Shown piece after piece: positions 1 to 12,268 of a stretch of DNA of 64,000 bases. The stretch spans positions 1,736,001-1,800,000 of the forward strand of contig NC_052020.1 of the NCBI RefSeq assembly GCF_015832195.1, in the 5' to 3' direction. Under the pieces are notes generated by a model. That model had not been told where the DNA came from, searched no databases, and saw only the letters and a program-made list of their open reading frames with translations. Positions within the stretch are counted from its first letter, which is position 1; every line of letters begins with the position of its first letter. A program made the position numbers and the translations under genes. Source of the stretch: Motacilla alba alba. Taxonomy: Eukaryota > Chordata > Aves > Passeriformes > Motacillidae.

Positions 1-71
1 CTTCCTTCCTTCCTTCCTTCCTTCCTTCCTTCCTTCCTTCCTTCCTTCCTTCCTTCCTTCCTTCCTTCCTT
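1..71. repeat. (TTCC)n microsatellite, cut by window edge
   Basis: An almost perfect tetranucleotide CTTC/TTCC array starts at base 1 and probably extends beyond the window. It is followed by about 70 bp of further CT-rich sequence. Confidence 0.97.
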
Positions 72-2844
72 TTCCCTCTCTTTGCTTCCCACCTCTCATT
101 CCCCTTTCTGTTTTTCTCTCCCTCCCTTCCTTCCTCCTGGTTTTAGTCATCAGCCAGTAAAACACTATAGAATAACCCATTGTCAGTCTCTGCTGCCTTT
201 GCTGCCCCACGCTGTGCTGAACAATTAAAAATTCATGGAGGTCTGCAAGAGGGAAGGCAAGTCTGAGACCAGGGGGAGAGCCTACAGTCCAATGAGAGCA
301 TTAAGTTAGGAAGGGTGAGATTTGCTTCTCCTTTCCAATCAATAAGTAATATAAGAATTTAATTATTTATTGAAGTGGATATTAGGAATCTGATCTCTCT
401 TCTTTATGTGATACTGACGTGTTACTATTTCTGGCCCTCATTTCTGGAGTAAATAATTTATATATATAAACTGCCTGTGAGACTTTGAGCTTATTTATGT
501 GTTCAGTGTCACACATAAAGGGAAGATTGTTCCACATTCATATACAGTATGATGGGCTCTGAGATCAGCACTACCATTTAGGAACAAGGCATTGGAATCA
601 TAATATAGAGATCCATACTATGTCCAGTGCTCAGCAAAGGTCAAAAAGAAAATCAAACATTTGGAATTACATGAATAGGAAAAGATAATGAAAGAAAACA
701 GCATTAAACCATTGAATACATCTGTGGTTCAATACCAGAAATGTCATGGACAGTTATGATCCTCTGACCTCACAAAATATATACTGGAAATAAAAAACCT
801 TCAGAGACAAGGAATTCTAAAGAATAGAATGACTCATGTAGACAATGATCTTCAACATGGAAATTAAGGCAGCTTAATCAAGACAGAAGTCTTCAAAATC
901 ATGTGTAGGATAGTGAACTGTCATTTGTCTTATACAACATAAGAAAATCGGGACCATCAAATTAGGGCAGGAGAGGCTGACAAAAACCAACCAAACAAAA
1001 AACCCCAAACAAACTAACAAAAAATCCCAAAACATTAAAAGCAATAAGGAAGTTATGGTTGGATTAGGCCTGTGAAATTGTTTGCTTTAGGGCATCTTGG
1101 ATGACAAAATATATTTTGCAAAGAGGGGACTAACAAGCATTTGGGAGAGAGATTAATTGATGATTACTATGTAGACAAATACCAGCAGGCTTTGGGAATT
1201 TTCCAAGCTGAAAATTGTTGGAAGCTAGAAGAGTATGAACAGGGGAATTACTGCATATTCCTGCCTTCTTTGAGCTCTCCCATAGGAGCTCACTTTTCTT
1301 TACTGTTGGAGTCAAAGCAGTAACATGTGGTCTGACAAGGACAGCAATTCTTGTCCTCTGTGATTCTTCCTTGTGTATGGATCTGCTTCAGCAGTGAAGA
1401 TGGAAGAACTGGAAAAAATATCCTTATACAGAAAAGAAAGGGTAGATTTCTTGCATCACACTTCAATGACCTTCAGAACATGCACAAGAACACACAAGAA
1501 GCCTATATAATTCTATGGAGCTCAGTTTCAAGCTTTCAAATCTCAGAATAATTCTTTAGCCCATGTCCAGCAGAGTCTGTTACTGAAAATTCTGTGGAAT
1601 AAATGACATAATTTTGGTACCTGATATTTTTGTAGCCTAAAAGCTAATAGCAGTAAAACTTTCTGGTGTACACCCATGAGTTTGTTGAAATATGTGTGGG
1701 TCAGATGATTCATCTTGATCCTCACAGACGTTTTTCATATTCTTGAAAGTCAGAAGGTGCATTTGGTTATTTAGAGATTAAAACTTTTTTTTTCACCACC
1801 AGAAAACATATGGGCAAAAAAGAGAACAGATACTGTTGTACCTGCCAGTCTGAATCAGCAGTTATGGAAAGCTGTCTGCTGTTACCATGCTTGGTGTGGA
1901 CCTGAAATCCAAATAGAGATATATATGTTGATTCCAAAGCACTAGCAGACCCAGTTTTAATAATCACTTGGTCAGAAACATTTGGAGCAAGCCCTATTCA
2001 GCCTGAAGATTAATTCTTAGGAATTCTGCCTTAGAAATTCACTGTAAAAGAAAACCAAAGACTATAATTTCTATAGCAGGATCCAGCTTACTAAACAAAA
2101 TAATAATAGCATCATATTGTGTATGTGGTGTTGAGAAGCCTGCATTAAGAATATTTCCCAAAACGATCTTTTTCCGTTTAGAAGTAATCTCACATGTTGC
2201 AAGGACTAGAGATAAACTTGTGAATCCAAATATGTACTCTGGTGCTATTCAGACAAACACCTTGCATACTCACTTCCATCACATGATCAAGCTTCATCTT
2301 AAAAATATCAAGGTTTTCCCCTCAACAACCATACAGAAAGCTGTTTTATGATCTTTTTGGTCAGATAGTTGGACAACTGATTATCTAACTTCTATTAATA
2401 TAAAGTAGTTTATACTTTAATCCTTATCTTACACTGTTTCAGGCTTCAGACACTTCCCAGATTTGTGTTGCTGGTAAGGGATGTTGAGATAAGATAGATT
2501 TTCAGATTTCTACAAGGATAGAATATATTCCTAAACATCAGTAAGTGATGAATGGAGGATCCCATTTACACTCATTTTTAACCTAAATATTTAACCACTT
2601 TCTTCCTATAGTCTTTAGTACCTTAATGTTCACTGTGGCTGATTTGAAAATCTTCTTATGTTATTTATAATCTTTGGAATCTTCATGGAGATTCCAAGAT
2701 ATATCTCTGTAGTGATCTGTCTGATATTATTTTTCCCATCTTTTAAGAATTAAATTTGCCTAAACCAGTTGTTATCAACATACAGAATCAACACACAATT
2801 TAACAGAAAGTATTTTAAACTTACTGTCATGCCTTCTGGGTTGG

Positions 2845-3521
2845 TTTTTTTTTTTTTTTTTTGGTCACTTTCCCACTAGTTTAATGTTTAATTGTAACTA
2901 TAATTTTTATTCTGGTAAGTTGTGTCTGTCTATCATTCAAAGAGCTGGAATGAAATACTGATTGTATCTGACATGCCAGTAGCACTACCCCTTCATCAAG
3001 GGTTCTCAGTGTTGCTGTTCTTATTGGAGGACCTCATCTTTATTATATTCTCGGGGTCTTGATCAACTTATATATTCTAATACCCTCAAAATTATCCTTG
3101 AACATTGCATTGCAATACTAAATAGTTTGTGTTTTCTTCATCAAAGTCATTATGTTCAATTTCTTTCACAATCTGCTTCTTGGTAAAGAAAGAAAGGGGT
3201 AAACCTGCAGTGGTGTTTTTCAAGAGCAGAGGTGGTTTTTCATATTGCAAACTGGCAGTGACACTATGCAGTGCTTTAGGAGGTGTTTTTTTTATGGACG
3301 ATACCCTGGTGGCACACACCAGAGAAGCAATGGCAGCAGCAGAGGCAGCTGAGGTGGTAGCATGTTTTTTAGTGGATGAAACACAAGAACTTGCCAAAAC
3401 TGTGAGAATGTGACCCATAGGAGAACTTGTTGCCAACTTCTTCGCTTTTGTAATTTTTCCTCTTTCTTTTTCATTGTATCTGACATTTTCCTGAAACTCA
3501 GTTTTGTAACTCGAAATACCT
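2845..3521 (-). pseudogene. Possible processed retrocopy of an unidentified gene
   Basis: On the minus strand a frame is open for about 143 codons (about 3521 down to a stop at 3092). Its composition looks protein-like: a charged segment (RYNEKERGKITKAKK), a Ser/Ala-rich middle, then FTKKQIVKEIEHNDFDEENT. No intron is visible. An AATAAA-type signal follows near 3040, another near 2915, and a run of 18 T on the plus strand (2845-2862) would be a poly(A) tail in this orientation. I do not recognise the parent protein. A chance open frame next to an unrelated T-run remains possible. Confidence 0.3.
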
Positions 3522-6369
3522 TATGGCGATGAACAGGAGAAATGGGGCCTGTTCTGATATGGAAAATAGACTAAGAAAATATGTTCAAAAAATGTTTCAA
3601 ATGCTGGAAAAAGCATTTGTGAAGTGCTTATGACACTCCATGTCTTCAGTTGCTAGTAGAAGGTGAAGCTCTCCATTCCTTGCACAGTTGTTTGTACACA
3701 GAATAAAATACTGTTAATTTCTATCCCTAATTAGAGTTGCTTTATTTTTCTTTGCTTGACAAAGAATATCAGCCTTGGCTCTTTGTAGAGAACAGCAAAA
3801 GGCTGCCTAGTGGACTTTGATGCTCCATGTGTTGTAAGCCATGCAAAAGCTCAGTACCTGCATTAGTGAAACAGGACATGTGTGGACATGGGTAAATATG
3901 TGTCCTCCTTCATCTTCTCTCCTTTCTATTTCCACATATGTAAGCAAATATTTTAATGAAGCATTTTTTATTTTGTCTGTCCTATCATGTCCTTCCCTGG
4001 TCACACATCAGGCATTTTCTCAGATCAACCCAAATGAGAAGTTTAGAGAGAGAGTTTTCTAATAAAAGATTGCTTCACAGGTGGAGACAAGCTATTTTGA
4101 AAGCAACAAGAGCTCTGTTCTCAGATGGTGAAGCAAGGGCATACTTCTTAGGTTGAAATGCTGTATTTTGTTTGAATAATTGGGATAATTTTTTCGCACA
4201 TGTTTAGGTTGTCACTGAAGACTAAAAGACATTAGCTAATGAAAGTTTTTACTTCCACATTTGAAAAAAAATCCAGAATTTCAAAATCAGATCAATTCTG
4301 CTGTTTCTCTGTGACTGAATGAGTTTAATTCAACACATGCAGATACCTTCTCACCATGTCTGTCAAGTGCCTTCAGGCCTATTTTACAAAGGAAATAATT
4401 GGTGGGTTTTGTTGCATTTATTTTCAAGGTATGTGCAATACTCTTTGCAATGCTAAAGAAAAAAAAATTCTGTCCTAAAGTTTTAAAATCTAATTAATAA
4501 TTTCTGCTCATTGAACTAGTTATGTGCAAATGTGTTTCCACTGTTACAGTTATACAGCTTGGTAAGTCTTCACATGATTTTTTTCTTTGCTAACATTTTC
4601 ACACCTGATTGAATTAAAGATGTGCTGTACAAGGACACTTATCTAAAAATTATTATCTGTTAATTGTGTGCATCCATGCATGCCTCTTTAAGGAAATGCT
4701 CTGTGTCCTGCAACAGTTTCTGACTATCATGTGATGCAGGAATTACCATGGTAACTGCTTGTATGCATTTTTTATTGTACAGCCCAGTGAGAAGGTAAGA
4801 AAAGCTGCAAAAGTTGGTGGCAACACAAGTTACTGCTGCCCTTGGTCTGCGTGGCAAAGTCACTCCCTGTGATAAAAGCGTTGCTGTTGTCTTAGGATAG
4901 AATGTTTCTATTTTATACATGAAATCCAAAGTAGGCATATTTTATTGCAAAATTAATTGTATTTCTTGTATATTTGTGATTTATGGCTCCGAGAAACACA
5001 TTTGCTTGCATTTAGGAAAGAAAGTGAAGAGGTCTTTTGCTCATTAATCTCAAGGATAAACTATTAAGCTTTCTGTAGTCTTTGTAACATTTGTATAGAA
5101 ATTAATATATTTCCCGAAAAAGGAATTCACAGACTCCTATCCCACATATTTCATGTTTAATGCTCTTTAAGAAATATGAACACAGAAAATTCAGTAAAAT
5201 TGCATTTTCTTACATAGGATTACCATGATTGCTAAAGCATTTTTCTTCGAAATGCTACATTTTGAGAGGTGTAGAACCTGAAATACAGATGTTGATTTTT
5301 AGGAGATAATAGCTGTATATGCCCCTAATGATATAATTTTTATATCTTCTAAGAGTTGTTTTGTGTGAGTGCTACCGAGAGAGAGCAACAGCCTGTGCAT
5401 GTAATCTCATTCACTGGCAGTTGTTCTGATCCCTCAAGGAGCATTTGTTACTCATTCACTGCATATCTGCAAAGCTAAGAAGCTCGAAGAGGTTTATTGA
5501 AGGGCCCAGTAAAATGTTGTTTCTTGCAATTCACTGCTGAAAGGAGAACAATAGAAATATCATAAATGGAAAAACAAATCTGTGCTTTAGAAGGGAGGCT
5601 CCAAAATGGAGACAGAGAAATAATTTTCCCCATCAAATTATTTAGAACTAGTTTTAAATCCTGTGAGTTGCTGAACATATTCAGCACTCACGGCCTGAGG
5701 TTACAGAAGTCCCATTTACAGAAATGAGTGTAGAGAATGTATTTCCCTGCAGCTCAGCCACAGTCTTCAGACTCTAATGGGTCAAGTGCTCTATGAGAAT
5801 CAATAATTAAATTGGGCTGAAATTAATCAAACTTCAATCCAATTAATCCAAATATGGGTCTATTTTTAATTCTTCACTAAAACCATAGTTCTATAGTACA
5901 TTAGCGCTAGAAACTGGGAACTGTTTCTAGATCAGCCCATAGCCTACTAATCAGTGTGTACTGGTCCTTTCAGCCTGTAGTTTTCTGAACTTAGATTCTC
6001 CAACCTATAGGAGAGCATAATGATCTCTTTTCTCTGTGAAAATGTCTTTGAGATGGCTCAGGTAACATATGAACAATCAGTAGCTTTGGCGACATCATGA
6101 AAATATTTTAGATCAGCTGTGTTGCAGCCACATCTTTCTTATTTGTTCCCTGCTCTTCCCCAGACAGGTGAATCAGCCATTCTGCATGGTCACAGAATTG
6201 AAATTGTTGGAGCAGTACCTCTGATGGTCTCCCAGCACAGCACATTCCATCCACATCCTATCCCAAAATGCACGCCAGGTGACCAGCCATTTCCCATGAG
6301 AGCAACTTGCATAATGGAAGAGATGCCCAAGGAACATCTTTTAAAAGCAGCATAAAGTATGAACTAATT

Positions 6370-6411
6370 ACATTTTTCTCAAATATTCCTTTGAGTATTT
6401 GAGAAAAATGT
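6370..6411. repeat. Perfect 16-bp inverted repeat (hairpin)
   Basis: The arm ACATTTTTCTCAAATA (6370-6385) is exactly complementary to TATTTGAGAAAAATGT (6396-6411), with a 10-base loop. No gene is adjacent. Confidence 0.9.
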
Positions 6412-8165
6412 TGAGGAAAGAAATGTAAAGAAAAAAATGCGGTAGGTGCTGCTTTCACAGTGATTTGTGCTTTTACCGGTGTTTTATATCAGGATTGTTA
6501 CAATTTCACATATGCTACTTGAAAGATATTGTCATAATAAAATTTAAATTTCACAGGTTCCATAGTTGCCACCATTGCCTCCATGTAAATACTAAACAGG
6601 CAGAGGGCAAAGAAAATGAAAAAAACAAAATATTACATCTCCCCGGAGTTTCAACAAAGAATTCTGATATTAAAAATAAACTAACTTTTGTTCCTAGTCT
6701 TTCTACTTGTCAATATCACAGTCTGCCACCTGCTAGATTTAAAAGCCCCATGAAGCTGCATTATTTTGCAGTACTGAGCTGATGTCACTCCTTGTATAAG
6801 ACAATAATCAACTGAGTTAGTTCCAGTAATGAAATTATCTATCTTGACAGTACTCACTGGCAGAGCACAGCAACTGCCCCTACTCAGGGGGTCTCTACTA
6901 TGTATTTATTTCTATGAATTTCTTTTTCCAAACTTGCACTGAATTTTATTTGCAGAAAAAGATTTTACTATTACTCTATTAATATGTCTTCTCCTCCCAC
7001 TTAAGAATTGTTAGAGATAGTGATCTAAAGGGAAGTTTTTGAGCATCAAGTTACATACTCTATGTGCTAATGCTCTAAAGGGAAAAAGGAAGTTGCATGT
7101 GTCTGATGTTTTCTACAGTATTGATCACTCTCTCAGTGCTGCAGATCCTCTTGGGAGGTTCAGAGTGATGAAATCATGCTTCTCTGGATGGAAATGCTTT
7201 TACTGAATATTATAGAACACTGCTAAAAAAAATCAAAAAAAAAAAACCAACCAAACAAAAAAGGTATTAAAATAACTGTTTAAATAGTGAAATTTTTAGG
7301 ACTTTGAATATTTGAAAAAGCAGAATTTAAAATAGCTTTAGAGCTCGTAGCAATGTTGTCCTTCTGTACATTTTGTGTGCAAAATAAATGTATCAACTGA
7401 TCCTTAAAAAAACCTTATCATACCATGCTCATCTTTTTCCTAAATGTCAAGTGCTTAATTAAAACATTCTTTTAAGAACATTTCTACAATATATTTGCTG
7501 TGTATCTGGTATCTTTAAGAGGAAAAAGTGAGAAAATCTCATATTGTGTTAGATTTTAGTGGACTTCGCCTTGTACAGTGTCAGGGGGGAATAAATCCTT
7601 AGACAGTATGTTGCTGCCACTAAAAATTACATGATAGCAGATTCTGTATGTTGTAATCCTGAAAGGGGCTCAATCTGAGCCAAGAGATATTCAGCTTTCT
7701 TCATCTCTTGCTGAAGGAACTGTGTTCTGCCAAGCTAGATAGAAATGGGCTCCTTTGCATATGTTCTTCATCAGATGATGAAATAATAGAAATGTTTCCT
7801 GATGATCTCACAGCATCTCCTATTTCCCAGCCTTTTTTAGTGGCTCCCAGCAGTTTCCACAGGTTCTTTGTACAATATCTGATGTGGCTGGAGTGATTGT
7901 GCGTGTCTGTTGGCAGACTGTCCATACAGTAGAACTAGTATGCTGATTATGACAGTATTTGCTCCTGAAAGAAAAGATTACAGCAAACAAATGAGGATTT
8001 TATAACACTGCAGTAGTGGGTAGAAAGAATATAGAAACATATATAGAATATAGAATATAGAAAAAATAATTTAGGAACAAAGGAAATTAATTTGGTCCAG
8101 AGGGTTTCCTCTGTATGCAATTATTCTACTTCCTAATACAAAATATTCTCGGAATAGTAACAGGA

Positions 8166-8285
8166 TGTTTTGGGTTGGAAGGGACACCCAAGAATCATCA
8201 AGTCCAACTTTTAAGTGAATGGCTCCTATTGAACTCACAACCTTGGTGTTATTAGTACAATACTCTGACCAACTGAGCTCATGTC
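8166..8285 (-). mobile_element. tRNA-Ile-headed SINE with CR1 tail (TguSINE1-like)
   Basis: Read on the minus strand, 8221-8283 resembles tRNA-Ile(AAT): GAGCTCAGTTGGTCAGAG matches the D-arm/A-box region, CTAATAA holds the AAT anticodon, and GAGTTCAATAGG is a degraded B box. A short linker leads to 8166-8205, a CR1-type 3' end (complement of TTGGGTTGGAAGGGACACCC). A tRNA-Ile plus CR1 chimera is the organisation of the passerine TguSINE1 family as I recall it. Several substitutions show an old, inactive copy. Confidence 0.75.
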
Positions 8286-9207
8286 AGGGTCATGACATAT
8301 GGCATACTAGTGACGTTTTCTTCATTATTGTGTTTCATAACCTTTTCTAAAGATTGCTAAATGCTATTTCAGGTCTAACTATATAATAAATATGTAATCT
8401 TGTTTTTACATAGACACTATCTTAAAGAGCACCCAACCAAAAGTAAAACAGTGATGCACACGTGACAACATAGCTATGCCATAAAGATCTCCAAGATACA
8501 TTTTGGAGATACATGTCTCCAGCTAATAAGATTTCATGCTTTCCCATTTCTGTATTTTGTATTTTTCTGTATTTTGTCCTCTCATCTGCCTCCATTGGGA
8601 CCAGTATTTATATTCCAAACTGTGGGGCAGATGTTAGACCGTTCCCATTATTATCGTTTTATTTTCAAAAAGGCAACTTGCCATAAAACATGCCACGTAT
8701 TTTAGAATTCTCGTGTGAAGGGAGTGATGAGTAGTAGACACATGGTTTGGAGACACAGCTTTTGTAGGAAATCCTTAGTTCCCCCTCACTGCTCCAGTGA
8801 CTAATTCTTTCTCCTCCAAATGCCAGATTTGTTATATGAGCAGAGCATATGACTAGGGGGACAGAGAAAAAGTCATGTGTGCATGGTTAACTTTGTTGGT
8901 GAACATAAAAAAATAGATTGCTGTCTATTTGCAAGGCATTTTTATGCCATTCCTGACAGAAATATTTTGAAAGGGAGAAGAGGGAGAAAGATTTGGTTTA
9001 ATAAGCTTTTTTGATAGAAGCAGAAACAGGTGTTTATGAGAGAATGAAAATGAAACTCAACACACTTGCCATATTTGATGTTGAATTCTGTTTAAAATTT
9101 TCAGTCAGGCAAATATTTCTCTTCATACCAATGCAGTCTATCTGAAAATCCTGAAAGTAATTAATCTTGCTTGAAGGAAAATCTTAATAGCTGCCATGTC
9201 AAGCTCC

Positions 9208-9265
9208 CATCATAGAACCAGAGAATGGCTTGGGTTGAAATGTCATCTAGTTCCAACCCCCCTGT
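9208..9265 (-). mobile_element. CR1 LINE 3'-end fragment
   Basis: The plus strand contains ATAGAACCAGAGAATGGCTT followed by a GGGTTGAAATGTCATCTAG stretch and TTCCAACCCCCC, the complement of the CR1 3' terminus. It is a short, diverged, 5'-truncated copy. Confidence 0.75.
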
Positions 9266-11713
9266 TATGGTGCTTGTTCTTAGTATATGGGGTTCTGTAT
9301 CCAATCAACTTGATCTAGAGTGGGTAGATTAGCAACCTTCAGGAATCAGAGATAAAGGATATGAGACACATGTCAAAGTATGCAACAATATGAATAGCTA
9401 GAAGTCCACAACTAGACTTTGGAGAGTTTGGCACATCATGTTGCCAACTCTTCTTTGACATTATCAAATATAGGAGCCACACTTCTATTTTTGTACACTC
9501 AGAAAATGGAGTTAGTAGCCAAATTCTCTCTTTAAAAACAGGTGTTTGAAAAAAGAGATATTATGAACTAAAAGATGGGCAGGCAACTCAGAAATACCAG
9601 AGAAAGATAGATAACGTAATTCATGCTCCTGCAAATATTTAATTCTTTATCTAAACAAAAGGCAACACCTTCAAACTATATACTTTACCACTAGATTGGT
9701 CCCTGTGAGACAGAAAAATATTTTTATATTCTCAGTTACTATTTATTTTATATTCTGTATTTTTCTCAGTATTTGGATGTCAAACTGTTCTTTGTCAGTT
9801 GTACAGTATGTACAGTTATCCCCCTTTGCTCAGAACCATTCATAATTCATTGCCTGGATTTGACTAACTGTATCTCTCATGAATTTACAAATAAGTGAAA
9901 TTTCTTATACTCTAGTGGCTCCTTGTGGAGTTGCCTTTTTTAGACTAAACTGCACATGATTCACTGTTTGTTTAAGAGGTTTTTCTTCTACATTTGCTAG
10001 AATGTATATAGAGGTTTTGATTCTTATGTTAATAGCTAGGAAAAATGACCCAAATATTTGAAGACAGAATTTCTTTATAAAGTAGTTCAGCAGTTTCATG
10101 GTATGTATTTTCAAACTGATTTGTTACTTGGGGTTTTCCTGATTTTTATTCCTTGTGTGTTAACTCAATAAAAATGTGCATAAATGAAGCCTTCCAAAAT
10201 TTAAATTACAGATGTATGGAGCGCTTATTAACCTGGCCTGAATCACCTGAACAGAGTAGAGCTGCTCTACCAAAGTTGCGTGACTATCTCTTTGCAACCC
10301 TGCTGCTTTGTTTCTATCAATATATCCCCATCCCCTTTTGCCTGTTTCTGCAACATACATGAAAAAATGAAAATATTCTTTCACTGAATAGGAAGCAAAC
10401 CTTTCAGAAATGGACAAATACTCATTTAGAGAGTTAAATCAATATGCAATACTTAAAACCTTAAAATTTTTGAAAGTATGCAATGAAATATTTGGGCTCC
10501 AAAGTAGCATGTACAATCATTACATTTGTCTACTGAAATTTTGAAAAAAGATGCTCCGCTTCGTTGTACTCAAGGGCACAAATACTTATCTGTGTGCAGG
10601 GTTCCAGCTCCTGAAGACTGCCCATGGAAAAGATTCCATGGGTGATGTAGACCACTATGGCTGCTCTTACCAACCACAGAAAGGATTGACATGTGGACAG
10701 ATTACAGGCAAAAATTTTGCTGTCCAAATGGTTCTCTGGATTAAGGAATCAAATGAAGCTGAGATAATAGATCTGGGCTGGTAATTGCACTTTGCAGATT
10801 TGGTCCGTTGGGTAGTGAGTCAAGGAACACAAGTTGGAAACTGGGCACTGCTGTTCTCATGAAGATAATTGGCCAATTGATTACACAGAAAGCAGTTCAT
10901 GTAGATGAAGAAAAAACTACTTGTTCCATCAATTGACAAATGTGTTTTGGCTGAGGCAGAGGATTGTTAGCAAGTTACTAGCAAAAGGGGATGATGTTTT
11001 ACTTGGGATGGTTGAATGCCACCCCAATTAAGTGATTTCCTTTTGTTCTCATTTTCAGAACTTGAAAATTAACAAGCTATTAAAAAAACAGAAGCAAAAC
11101 TTCTTATAGATATTAAATAACTGCACTTCTTATTTCTGGTATGATAGAGAAGATGCAGTCTGATTCTGGTTGTATGATGCATCTGATTGATGGCAATAGA
11201 GCATTTGTAACTGCAGCTGATACGGGGGCTATGTTGTAAACTTAAGTAGTTTAATTTATCACCAATTGCTCTTAAAGATCACACCTAAAGTTCTCAAATG
11301 AGTGCCCTATAAGTTAATTATAATTTTTCTGTTTTGATCTTGTTTTCTGTTTAATATGCAGTCAAGGCCCTCCTGGTACATAGGTGCTGAGGAAACGGAG
11401 ATCAACGTCTGAAGCACTAGGACACTATAGTGGTGACTACTACTGAACTGTAATCAAGGAAAATAATCATTCTGTCTTCAAATTAGGATTTAAATGGGGT
11501 GGTGACGCTGAACAAGGAGAAGAAAACATATTCATTAGTTTATGCTATTACTCTGTATACTGAGTGACACGGAGATGTCCTGAAAAACTGTACTAATTCA
11601 TTGTGCATTTTTTCATAATACATATGGAAAAGAAGCCAGTCGAAGTTGTACATGCAAATTTAATTCTGTTGTTCCCTGACTGCTTGCACTTGCCTTTGCA
11701 GTCTTCAGTCTTC

Positions 11714-11734
11714 ACACACACACACACACACACA
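11714..11734. repeat. (CA)n microsatellite
   Basis: A short run of CA dinucleotides following GTCTTCA. Confidence 0.9.
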
Positions 11735-12127
11735 AACATACAGAGTAGCAGCCAGAATTTCCAGAGACTCTGTTGCACATGCTCAGTTTGAGGTCTGAGC
11801 ATCATCTGGGGGCCACAGAAGACTAGGTGGAATTACAAGGTGGGTTTATTCTTCTGTCTGTAGACTTTAACTTCCTTTAAAGCCTCAAGGGAAAAAGGAG
11901 AGATTTTCTGTTCTTTAGGTTATAATAAATTCAACACACTAAGTAGTGAGGTGATTGCGAATGCTAATGCAAAGTGCATAAGATGAGTTTACCTAGAACT
12001 GCTAGAGTTTTAAAAATTAAAATTAGAACTGCTATTTCATGAAGGCATTTTTATTTCTTCCGTTTAATATATAAATTATGTCACATTTTTCATGCCGTAC
12101 CAGAGTGGAAGATTACCTAAAATATGT

Positions 12128-12268
12128 TGCTTTTAGGATCAATTAGGTCAGAAAAGACTTCTGAGATCATCAAATTCAGCCTATTACCAAATACCACCAC
12201 GTCAGCTGGACCCTGGAACTAAGTGCCACATCCAGTCTTTTCGTAAACACCTCCAGAGACTGTGAAAG
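12128..12268 (-). mobile_element. CR1 LINE fragment
   Basis: The plus strand carries the complement of a CR1 3' region: GAAAAGACTTCTGAGATCAT, then the ACCACCACGTCAGCTGGACC region, and AACACCTCCAGAGACTGTGA. It is diverged and truncated. An open frame across it at 12176-12370 is not a gene. Confidence 0.65.

Noticed and set aside
8221..8283. tRNA-Ile gene
   Set aside because: The tRNA-like part has a degraded B box, mismatched stems and a fused CR1 tail, so it is a SINE head and not a functional tRNA.
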